Shown in pieces: positions 12,413 through 24,600 of a stretch of DNA of 64,000 nt; the first letter of the stretch is position 1, and the number at the start of each line of letters is the position of its first letter. Both the position numbers and the translations under genes were made by a program. The DNA is from Anaeramoeba flamelloides (lineage: Eukaryota > Metamonada > Anaeramoebidae): contig JANTQA010000029.1 of NCBI GenBank assembly GCA_027625915.1, positions 2,356,001 through 2,420,000 of the forward strand. The letters are read 5' to 3'. Below the pieces are notes generated by a model. That model had not been told where the DNA came from and searched no databases. It saw only the letters and a program-made list of their open reading frames with translations.

Positions 12413-13529
12413 TTATTTATTTTTAAAATTTTGTTGTTAAAAAATAATTACGGGATCAGGCTTCGACAACTTCAGGATAAAATTTTGATTTATTTTATTG
12501 CTGACATTCACTTTTTAGTAATTCTATTGATGCTAAGAGTCGAAAAAATCTGATCGACTTAGAGACCCAGAAAAGAAAAAGTTAACAGGAGATCAATTTT
12601 TTTTTAACTTTTTAAATAAAAAAAAATCTTTTAAATCCATTTTTTTTCTAACAGTATAAAATGTTTTATACATTTTATTAGTTTTCAATCATTATTATAC
12701 CATCAATTCTTTATTTCAATGATTATACATATAAAGATTTGTTTTCTTTTATGAGATAATTCTTTTGGTTAACGAAAAAAAATTAATTTATTCGACCCTC
12801 TGAAAATATTTGTGTAGTTTTAAGAAGGAGGGATTCGGATAGTTAAAGCTCTCAAACAATTTCTAAATTTTATTTTTAAAGTATTTTTTGGTTCTCAGAA
12901 GAAATTAGATTTTTCAAATAAAAATTTTTTGAAGATATTAAAAATTACCAAAATTTTCTCCTCAAAATTTAAATAAAATTTTTTATCTCAAAAATTATAT
13001 GAATTTTTATAAGAATTCATGCAAATTACACCAAAATTTTTGTTAAATCAATTTCAAAATTCAAAACTAGTAGTAAAATTTCTTTTAATTTTTTTGAAAA
13101 CTAGAAAATGACTTTTTTTAATAGTTTAAAGAATAAAAAAAATCGATGAATAAATCTGGGACCATCTTATAAACTCTTGTTGTACCCGGATCAATTTTTT
13201 TATTAATTTAATCACCTATATCCTTATTAATTTTATTGTCTGAGATTTGAATTGAAATATTAATCATCAAAATTTAATAACAATCTAAAAAATTATCAAT
13301 TAAAATCAAGAACTTTCCCAACATAAAAAGAAAAATATAGTTACAATTTTAAAGGATTAACTAAATTGTTAATAAATATTATTTTTTTTTTTAGATGATA
13401 TTCAAAAAATAGGATTTCTGATTTCAATATATATATCTATATATAAATGAATAAATTGTTTACATAGTTTTAACTCAAAAGTTCAAATGTCAAAAAACGA
13501 ATTACAATTATTATTTTTTTAAGATCTGA

Positions 13530-14175
13530 ATGTACACTCTTACACAGTTGAAGTCACCCACCCTTGTTGAAAGAAAGAAATATATTTTATAAGTTTTAAT
13601 CTTGCAATCTTCTCAAAATAAAATTTTAATTTTTATATCAAAATCATTTTTTCTGATTTTTTAAAAATATTTTTTCTAATTTATTTTTATTTATAAATAT
13701 TACTTTCAATTTTTTTTTTTTTTTTCTTTTTAAAAAAAGTCAATTTGAATCAAAAAAAATTGTTAAAAAACTTCAAATTAACTTTAAGAAAATCAAGGCT
13801 ATGTAACAGTTTTTAAAATTCAGACTTATTATTTGTAAATTTCTGAAAATGTGATTATTTGTGATGTGATTATTTGCGAGAAAAATATTTTTTATTTATT
13901 TTGTGTCTTATTGGTTTTCTAAACTTACAAAATATTGACACGTGTGTTGATAGTTTATTCTATTGAACAAAACAATTTTTTTTGATATACACTACTAACT
14001 ATCAACACACATGTCAACTTTTTGTAAGTTCAGAAATCAACTTGGATTTAATTCCATCAACCAATTAAAAAACTATTATTTTTCTCCCAAATAATCGCCT
14101 CGCAAATAATCGCAATTTTGGTATATTCCCTTATTATTCAAAAAAAACTTATTGACAACAATTTGAATTCGAAAA
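13530..14175. repeat. Dispersed repeat R2, copy 2, interrupted
   Basis: The two flanks, 13530-13845 and 14120-14175, together resemble 3480-3830. Between them sits a 275-bp inverted-repeat element absent from the other copy. Confidence 0.4.
13845..14120. mobile_element. Small inverted-repeat element nested in R2
   Basis: Arms are 'gtgattatttgcgagaaaaa' on the left and the complement of 'cgattatttgggagaaaaat' on the right, followed inward by 'cttacaaaatattgacacgt' and its inverted partner ending near 14030. The arms are about 115 bp each with a short loop. There is no coding capacity. It is a typical MITE or foldback structure. Confidence 0.7.
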
Positions 14176-14408
14176 ATAATTGAGAAATTTTGCATCATAG
14201 GTTCCAATATAAAGTAACCAAACAATTTTTTTAACCTCTGATTTTTTTCATAAATTTATATTTTGTTCAGTTATTTCTTTTATGAAAATCAACTCTCATG
14301 CAAAATTAATTTTTTTCGATAATTTCTCAAAAATTGTATATTGGATGATTCTTAACAAACATTGGAATTTTTCATTTTTGGTTCTCTATCTTTGAGTGAA
14401 ATGGGGTT

Positions 14409-14866
14409 TACTATTCTGGAAAAAAAGGTGAAACCGGAGAAAAAAATGAAACATATTTTTTATTGGGAACATTAATAGAACCTGAAAACCAACGGTAAAA
14501 TAAATAAATAGAATAAATAAATCAATAATAAAGACAAAATGAAGAATTCAACACAATATCAGTTTTTTTAACACTATCGTTTGGTAAGGGTTTTTTTTTT
14601 TTTTGATTAATCAATTATTAAAAATTTGTTCAAAAAATTGACTATTTTTGAGATCTCCAAAACTACAGAAGAACAATTTCAATATAAAAGTAGATTTCGA
14701 TTGTGTTTGTTGGTTTGATTGAAAATAATATTATAGATTATTATTTGAAGTGAATTGGTTTCTTCTTTTAATTGATTTTACTTTTAGTTTTCAGGTTCTA
14801 TTAATGTTCCCAATAAAAAACATGTTTCATTTTTTTTCTCTGTTTCACTTTTTAACCTGAAGGGTT
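14409..14866. mobile_element. TIR element M2 (~460 bp)
   Basis: Terminal inverted repeats of about 65 bp are almost identical. The left end contains 'tgaaacatattttttattgg' and 'gaacattaatagaacctgaa'; the right end contains their complements ('ttcaggttctattaatgttc', 'tgtttcattttttttctctg'). The interior has no reading frame. The inner TIR motif 'attgggaacatta' is shared with the element at 31752-32212, so the two are probably related families. Confidence 0.8.
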
Positions 14867-15636
14867 ATATCTATCCCCTCTTAATAAAAAATCTGAAAAA
14901 AATCAAAATATAAGACTTCACAAATGTATACTATGTGAAAATAATTAAAAAAAAAAAATAAGATTTAATCGATTATTATTATTGTTAATTTCCTCATGAT
15001 TTAAATTTATTGAATGCATTACTATTTTAAAAATAATAGGAATTCGTTTAATAATAGTTTCAATTTAATAAAAAAAAATCAAAAATTTTTATTCAAATAA
15101 AGAAATCATAAAAAGAGATAAATTGCACATTCAAAAAAAAAAAAAAAACATGAAAAAACGATTATATATCCTAAAATTTAGATATTACTACAAAGAATTT
15201 TTTGGTTAACAAAAAAATAAAATTATTCAAAAAACTTGGAAATTATGAATTTTCTGTTGAAAATTGATGAAAGTTGAAAAATATGGAAAAAGTCATTTTC
15301 GGCAATAAAAAGCACAATAATTCAAAATCATGCGGATTAATAAAAACTAACACTGCTTTTACAATTCCACTTATTCCACCCCCAACATACATACAATGCA
15401 AAAATAAATAAACAAATAAATGAATAAATAAAAGTGAACAAGATTTGATTCTTGACAATTTATCAGAATAAGAAAAAATGCCAAATATAGTTTTCTGGCT
15501 CTAAACTTTTGAAATTGATTTTGAATAAATAATGCTAAATAATAAACATAAACATAATAATAATAGCAATAAACAATAAATTTCAACATTTAACAATTTT
15601 CGTCAGTAAATAAATGTCGCCAAAAAATTAACATTT
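14867..15636. other. Gene-free stretch 3' of the MTHFR-like gene
   Basis: Short open frames at 15243-15589 are low-complexity and lack family resemblance. I see nothing else here; it probably includes the 3' UTR of the minus-strand gene ending at 15637. Confidence 0.4.
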
Positions 15637-18600
15637 TTAATTATTACTCTCAATTTTTTTTTTATAATTTCTAAAAAAATTATCTAATACTGACCAAACA
15701 TTTGTCTTGGTATAAGAAGAGGAATGTATAAAATCATTATCGACGATATTCATTAAAAAGTAGGTATTGTGGATATTTTGAATAATTTTTTGAGAATTTG
15801 AACCTTCTTGGTATCTATCGCCCCATTGTGAAGTCCATAAGGCAAATGCTTCCTTTCTCCAGGCGCGATGGAAGGTGTAAGGATCGACAACTGTTGATTG
15901 TATTATTTCACCGGAAAAGATCCCCCATGTAATTGTTGTAACATGCTTTTTTTTATTGTTGGTAACAACCCTTGAGCCATCATGATTTACGGCATAGTAC
16001 ACTAAATTTGATGTCTTTGCCAGATCCCCCGCCAAGTCTTCAACAATTTCAGGACTGATAAAGAACTCTAAATATCGTTTTTGGAAAATGTACCCGCCTG
16101 GGCCGCCAAACCCAACTCTTAAATCTTCGCTCGAAATCGAATTGATTCGTGGCTGGGAATTGATTATCAATAATCCATAATTGACAAGCCGTTCCAATTT
16201 TTGTTGGATCATCATATTTTCCAAATCCAATCTTTCTTCTTTCCACGGGATTGAACGTATTTTACCCTGGATGTATTTCAGAAACACATGCTGGATGTCC
16301 TTCTCGCTTACCAGCTTTACGCCGAGATCGTTGATGGAAGTTTTGCACTTATGTATTTCCTTTAATATTTTATCATTTAGTTCCCCATACGTGGGCTTTT
16401 CTTCGTCCAATTGAAACCACGAATACTGTGGATACCTTTCCCAATGGGAAGTTAACAGCGTATATGAAATAGGGCGGTGCGCCCAAAATATTGGCCGCAC
16501 AATTTCGTCTTTTCTTTTTGGATTCGTGGATTTCCTCCATGGCAACTTTCTCCGAATGCGGGATGATTGTATTAAATCCAACCCCTGCAGAATTTGCTTA
16601 ATCGGTTCTTCTTGATTTAAAGTTATAAAATGAAACCCCCGTACTCGGTATTTATTGAAAAGTGTTTTGCATATTTTGATTGTGAAATTTATTCCATATT
16701 CTAAAAAAGGCTCAGGTTCGTTTTTTAATTTTTCCATCTTTTTCATCATTTTTTCTGGAATTGGAATATTGTTATATTCGATTACCTTAGTTATCGAAAC
16801 ATAATCAATTATTGGAAAAATCATAGGAATAATGGGGCAATTAATACCATATTTCCTACATTTTTCCCGATACTCTAAAAATCGTTTGATATCAAAAAAT
16901 GGTAAAGTTCGTAATAAATCTGCGCCAAAGTTGACAGTTTTTTTTAACATTAAAAAATCTTTTTCGCATTTGAACAAATTGATGTCGCCTTCAATTATAA
17001 TGCAAAAATAATCCCCATACAGGTTTCGTATAAATTGAATGATTTCGGATTCATTTTGAAGTTCCATTTGTAAGGTCTCTTCTTTTGATAAGACTATTAT
17101 TGTGTTTATTTGGGTTTGTATTAGTGTATATTTTAATATGGTACAGATGGTTAAGAATAAATATATATAAACTATTTTCCAGCCAAGTCGGACTTGCTGT
17201 AATGGAATGAATTATATGTGTTTATGGGGTTTGAATGGATATTAGAAGAAAAAAATATTGTTTTGGAAATTTCAAAAATTGAAATCATTTTTTGTTTTTT
17301 CTTTTTTTCTATTTTTAATTGATACCTAATTGTTTTGTAAATTATTTTTTGATTGCAATATCTATATTCACAAAGTAAAAATGTGTTATTTTAATGTTAT
17401 TGAAACATTGGAAATGATTGTAGGGAAATCATATATTGATTTCTATTGAAATTTTATTTGAACTTGGATCTTGATATTTGTTTAATAAATGTGAAAAATT
17501 TTCACTTCATTTTCATTTCATTTTTCAAATAGAGGCCACAAATACCAACACACTTCGTTCGGGGGCTTGATTTCTAAAAGAAAAGTATGAAAAATGAAGT
17601 GAAAAATGTTTCATATTTATTAAACAAATACAAGTGGAAGATCAAAATGAGCATTATTGTTTTTTTTTCATTCAATGATGGTCACCTAAGAATTTTCGTT
17701 TTTCAATTTTTAAGAAAATATATTGATCGATTGAATTTACTTCATATGGACATCAACTATTAGCTGAAGTATTTTGCTCTACTTATTTCTTATTTATTCT
17801 TCAAGGTTCATTTATCAAAAATAATTGATATTTGGAATTTTTTTTTTTTGGTTTTCTTTGAAACATATAATGTTTCTATATATAGAAAGAGAGAGAGAGA
17901 GAGTGGAGATGGTTAGTCACTTTTTAAGTTTATTGATTTCATGAAAATGTTCATTTTGATATAAAAAATAATAAAATAAACTCTATTACTTCATGGTGAA
18001 ATAGTTTAAAATAACATTTGTAAAATAATTTAATTGTTTAAATAAATACACTAACCAAAAATAAAATTGAAAATTTAATTCATTTTTTCTTATACTTTTT
18101 ATTACTTTTTTGGTGAGATAATTTATTTACAAGAAAAAACAAAAAAAATAATTATTTAGTGGCTTTGTATTTTCAATTATTGTATTAGCTTCTGGTTAGA
18201 GAACCGTCTAGAATTAGTTGTGTTGTAATTTGAATTAAATTATTTTCGTGTTCGAAATTTTAAATGGCTCTAAAAATTTCTAGTATAAATTTTATTGAAT
18301 AAGAAAACATTATACAATTTTGAAAAAACATTGAATTACATGAGCACAAATAAACTCAATTCCAAAAATTGGGGCACACCTTCAAAATCAATTTAATTCC
18401 AAGAAAAGTGATATTTGACCCTTAAATAGAAACATTAGATATTAACAATCAATGTAAATAATTTTCAAGTTAATTATTTATCATTTTTTTTCATTATTTT
18501 TTGATTTTTGATTTTCAATAATTTTTTTGATTTTTTTTGGATTCTTTTTTTTTCAAAACTTTTCGAAAATCTCAAAATCACTTTAAAATGAAATTTAAAA

Positions 18601-21600
18601 GTTTTCATTCTGATCACAAAAAAATTTTTTTTGTTTTCTCTCAAAAAGAAAAAAGATTCTTTTTTTATCGAGAAAAAATTTTTTGAAAAAAAATCATGAT
18701 ATGGGGTGCTAGAGCACATTGCCTACAAACAGACCTTATTATCATTAATGGAAGTGTGAATACTGAATGTATTATTAATGATATTATCAAAAAAATCAAA
18801 GGAAATTCAACTCGCTAATTCAGAATATGGTGAGTTGAAATGGATTTTCAAAAAGGATGGAGCTTGTCCACATACTTCAAAAAAAACTCAAACTTACTTA
18901 AATCGGGGATGTAATGTTCTGGACCCTTGACCCCCAATTCCACAAATTTAAACCTAATTGGGAATTTATGGATACTAAACTGAAATATTGTAACCAAAAA
19001 ACGAAGAAGAATTTTTAAAATTTTCACTAATGTATGGAATACTTTGAGTTGGGAAACCTAAGAAAATTAGTAAACTCTATATTTAAAACGGATAGATTTA
19101 GTTATCAAAAGACAAACTGAATCTATTAATAGTTTTTATTAATTTTTCTTTCAATAAAAATGGATTTTTTTGGTAACCGTGTTCCAAAAATAGGGGCACA
19201 CTTTTTTTTATTTTTTATTTTTTATTTTTCGAATTGAATTTTAAATTTTACTATAAAATATATAAATAGTATTAATTAAATATTTTCGGGTCTTTTATTA
19301 TTTTAATGTTTAAGTATTAAGTATTTTGGAGTATATTTTTATTAATGTAATTTTTTTTTATGTCCCATTTTTTGGAATTGAGTTTATATATGAAATCTTT
19401 CAGAATTTTGCATTAAATTTCAATAAATTTCATAAAAAATTTTCTCTCCCCTAAAAATGTGAATAATATTTCAATAAAATTTCCTTTAAATTTCGTTTTG
19501 TGAATTTTGAAGAAATTTTGATGAAAGGTTCTTTTAAAAAATCATAAAATTTTCAATGAAAATCATTAAATGATTTTTTAAATAAAATTTCAAAACAATT
19601 ATCATTGCAATTTTTGAGGAATATTCATTTAATTATCACCTTTACAAACATTCCAAGTACAATCATGGAGCTAAAATAAATTAACATGCTTAATAAAGCC
19701 TTTTAATCATTGTGTGAAAAAGTTGACGTACTTCTAAATTGTAAAAATTACTTTTTCGTTTTCAGTTGTGTTTAAATTAAGAAAAATCATTCTTTTTTTG
19801 ACACCATTTTTTATCTGTTTTTTTATTAGTTTACGAAAAAAACATTTTTTTTAGATTTTCATTTTTTTATATTTTTGCTTTTTATTTTTGGGATTTGTTT
19901 TTTGTTTGGACTTGAAATACATACATAATAGAACTTTGACTTAATTTAGATCTTTTAAGCTTGTTTTTGTTTTTGTTTTCATTTTTTTTTCTATTCTTCT
20001 TCTATCAACAACAAAAAAATATATCGAAAAATAGAAAAAGAGTCAAAAATCCCAAAAAAAAAAATAATAAATAGAAAGTACATGTATTAAAATAAATTTG
20101 AGTATTTCATGAAACAAAAAAAAAATTAGGAAACAATGGTGTTAGAAGACCTTTTCGATGGTTTTATCCAAAAATTTATTTTATTTGTATACTTCTATTA
20201 ATATCTTTTTTCTCTAAATTTTTATTTTTTATTTTTATTTTTTCCTTTTCATGGTGTTTCTTTTTTCTGAAACAAAACAGTCAAAAAAATAAAGATCTTT
20301 TTTGAAATTTCAATAAATTTTCTTTTAATTGCTCATAAGCCAAATTTCAAAATTAGGGGCATAATATTTTTAGCATTTTTAGTTTATTATAAAGTTATAC
20401 CAATCGTTTGTGACGACAGATATTCGTATTTATAATGGGGATTTATCATTAGAGATGAAATAACTATTTTGTATATTTGATTTTTCTGATTTTTTAATTC
20501 ATTTTTTCCTTTATTTTCAACATTAATAATATGAATCAAATTGGACAAGAAATCAACGAAAGAATTTTAAAACTGAAAATTGTTAAACTTCGAAAAAGAG
20601 GTCTTTCTAGAAGTAAAGTTGCTTTAAAATTGGGCATTACGATTAAAAAAGTTCGATATTGGGAGAAAAAAATATGATTTGAATGGGTATTTTTTTTTAT
20701 TTTTATTGAATTCGGTGCATATTCGTTGTTAATTTTTTTAGAACTATAGAATCAACAAAGCCAACTGGAAGAAAGTCGATTAAAACACAAGAAATATCGG
20801 ATATTATCGAAACTGAAACTAAGAATAATAGAACTTTGAGTTGTGAGAGATTATCAAATTTATTAAAAGAATCACACGATATTGAAATGAGTGGAACATC
20901 AGTTTGGAGAATTCGAAAAGCACTAAAGTTTAAATTCAAAGCTCCTAAAGTTAAGCCAAAGTTAACAGAACAATCAAAAATAAAAAGATTAAATTTTGCT
21001 AAATACCATCTGGAAAAACAAACAAATTGGAAAAAAGTTGTTTTTACAGATGAAACTTGGTTTTATTTAGAAAGTCTTAATGGGTTTATTTGGAGACAAT
21101 GGGGTGAAAACGATGGTATTCAATTTTTACTTTTTTTTCTTTTGTTCTTTGATTTTTCTTACTTTAAGTTTTTTTTACTTTTTTTTCATTTTTTTAAAAA
21201 AAGATTCTGTCTATCGAGAGAAAGAGAAATATGGAAAGAAAATTATGTTTTTTGGTGGTGTTAACTCAAACTGGATGTCTACTTTGATCAAATGTCCCAA
21301 AATAGTAAATTCAGAAAGTTACCAAAACAATATAATTTCACGGTGTAGGGTTTTTTCTGATATGGATAAGGAGTATGGACAATGGAATTGGTTACTAATG
21401 CAAGACGGTGCTCCTGCCCATACTTCCAATTCAACAAAAGAATATTTGTCAAACAAATGCCTTGTTTTAAAAAATTGGCCTCCAAATTCTCCTGACCTTA
21501 ACCCGATTGAAAATCTTTGGGGTATAATGGGCCGAAGAATTAGCAAAGAATCGCCCAACAGCGAAAGAAAACTTGAATTAATAGTTCGAAAGGTTTGGAA

Positions 21601-24600
21601 AAATATCGAATGGGAAGTTATTGGAAATTTGATTAATTCCATGGAGAAGCGGTTAAGGTTAGTTGTAGAATTGAACGGTGAATCAATAAATGGTTATTTT
21701 TAATTTATTTCTTCTTTCAAAATTTAGGGCAAACTTTTTTCTAATTTTTTCTTTCTATTTTCATTTGTCTTACAAAAAATAAAATGATTACTCCATTTTT
21801 TTATTTATTAATCTATCTTGGTTATTATATCTAACCTCTTTCTTAAAATACATTATTATTCAAAAAAAAAACCAATTAAACAATTTTTTTTTTGATGAAA
21901 AATCTGCCCCTATTTTTGAAATTCAGCTTATATATTTTCATATATTTTTCAACCATTTTCATTTAATTCCTAGAAATTTTCAATAAAACTTTCCTTGAAA
22001 TTTCACGGTAACTTCCATTGACTATTTAAATGATCACTCATCAAATTTCCTTAAAAAATTTAATATATTTTTCATTTTATTTTCATAAAACTTTCCTTCA
22101 AAAATAGAATCAAATTCATATCATTTTTGTTCTCATGTGGAGTTTTTATTTTGATATCATTCAATTTATTTTTGTATTTCAGACTCTTGTTGTTATACGT
22201 TTCCAGTATATAAATCAATTGCATTTTGTATAATGATATTAAAGATTTTTATTTCAATAAATTTAATACCTTTTAATATAGAATAACACTAGAATATTAT
22301 TTAAACCCATGATTCTGAAATATTTTAAAATAGTTGAAATTTAAGAAATAAATGTAAGATTTGATTTTTTATACTTTTTACCTTTTCCAAATTTTTATTT
22401 TGAATTTTATTTGATTTCTCCTCTTTTTGGTTTTTTAGGTGTTTGGGGGAGGCAAAAGGAATAAAAAATCATTATAAGAATTGATAGACTTGGTCATGAT
22501 TAGATCTTAACCTAACTTGTTCATGATGAGACCTGAAACGAATCGAACAGGACTTATACAACTGAACGGAATCCAACTGAAGCGATCTGAAATCGAACTG
22601 AAGTGAACCGAATTGGAATTTTGTATACAATTTGTCGAGTAGTTACTTGGACTGGGCTAATAAGTTCGAGTCGATATCTTGTATAGAATTTAGTGAAAAC
22701 AAGATTTAAAAAACTTACAAAAATAAAATAAAATAAAAAAGAAAATTCCGAAAACCAATTCTTATTCTTAAAAACTCAACACTTTTTAGACGTAACTCTA
22801 TCTCTAACGTTCTAAATTAAAACTTAATAAAGTAACCTATTTCCTTTGACCTCAAGTTGATCAAATATTTAAATCTCTTTATTAAAACAAATTATGGTGA
22901 CGATCGAAGAAAATTTGACATAAAAGGAAATAATACCACTTACCCATTCAACACTTAGAGGTACAAAAAAAACTTTTTTAAGTTTTTACTTTTTATTTAT
23001 TTATTTAATCTCTTTTATTTCTAACTTTTCTTTCTCTTTTTCTTGTCTTTGTTTTAAAATATTTTTTTTTTCTTTTCAGTTTTTAAAGAAAAAGCTTATC
23101 ATATGGGTTATAATCTTGTCTACATTATAGCGATGAAAAAAAACACTAAATAAATTTAGAGTTTCAGAAAAACCCAACGTGAAGTTCCGTCAAGTGTCTA
23201 AGTTTTCTTGATGTTTTCTGTTTTATTTGTTAAATGTTCTAGGTTTTTTTGAGGTTTTCTATTTTATTTGTTGATCAAGCTTTTGATTTTTCTTTTTTTC
23301 AAAAAGATATTCAAAGATTCTGAATTTGTATCTTTTGTTTCAAGATTATTGATTTTTTTCGGTGTTGATCTATCAGAAGATTACACAATTGATATTTCGA
23401 ATTAATTTATAACTTTTTAATACAGCCGTTCCAACCCTACCCACAAAAATTTATAAGACATAGAGGTTGATTGTCTATTATAAAATTGTCTTTTATGAAA
23501 TAGAAAATTCTATTTCTATTTTTGTGATTGCTTCATAAGAGAAAATTTTTTTTTTAGGATAAACAAAGAAAAAATTTGAATTTTCTCAAGAATTGAAATA
23601 ACAGAAACCATGGAAACTTGAAAGTATTTTTCGATCATTGTTTTTAAATTGTAAAAACCTGAGATTTTAACAATTTTGGCAATCGAAGATCCTCATTACT
23701 GTATGTTTTTTTTATCTATTTTTTTGTAAATGCCCAAAACCAAAAAATGGATAACTTTTTTTTTTTTCTTCGATTATAAAATTTAGGTTATTGATGAACT
23801 TTCATTATCCTTTTTACAGTTTATTGTTCATTATAAAACTTTTTACTAGAAATTCAATTTCCAGGTCTTATAAAATTTACGTGGTAGGGCTGTAGCCAAA
23901 TTATAAGACTTTTTTTAATTTGAATTTTTTTTGTAGAATGAATTATTGTTTCGAATCTTTTCCTTCTCTTGGAAATTTTGTAATTATTAAGCCTCTTCTG
24001 GAAAACAATTTTTTCATTTGATTCTTGTTATTGTGTCCAATTATAATTGGGATCCTGTGATTTTTTTAAAGTCTAAAAGATTCTTTTTGATCGTTTTGGT
24101 GCTGTGGTAGTCTTGTTAAGAATTAAATCTTTTTTAAAGTTTTTGAAAAATAATTAATCAAAAAAAAGTAAAGTCTTCTCTTTTCAGTTTTTTTTTCAAT
24201 AAGCAAACTCATTGAAGAACAAAAAAAAAAATTAGATTTGTGGATATTAAAATGAACCTTTTTGTAAGCTAAACCAAAATAATTGACGGTTGGCTTTCCA
24301 CAATTTGCTTAGATTCAAATTTACAATCAATCAAAACTATTTAAAATTTTTAATAACCTTTCTGGAAAAGAAGAAAAACAAAAAAGAAATTCTCAGCATC
24401 ATGAAACAAAAGTGATCAAAAAGACTGATTTAATTTTTAAAAGTTCCAAATTCTAAGTTTTTTGTTCCAAATCTGGAGCAAAAAAATGTAAAAAGAAACA
24501 ATTATTTTTCAAAATTGACATCTATCCCCCAAAAACAAAAAAAAAGAAATTTATTTTGGTGACTTGCTTTCGAGCCAAAGAAAGAAAAAAGAAACGAATT

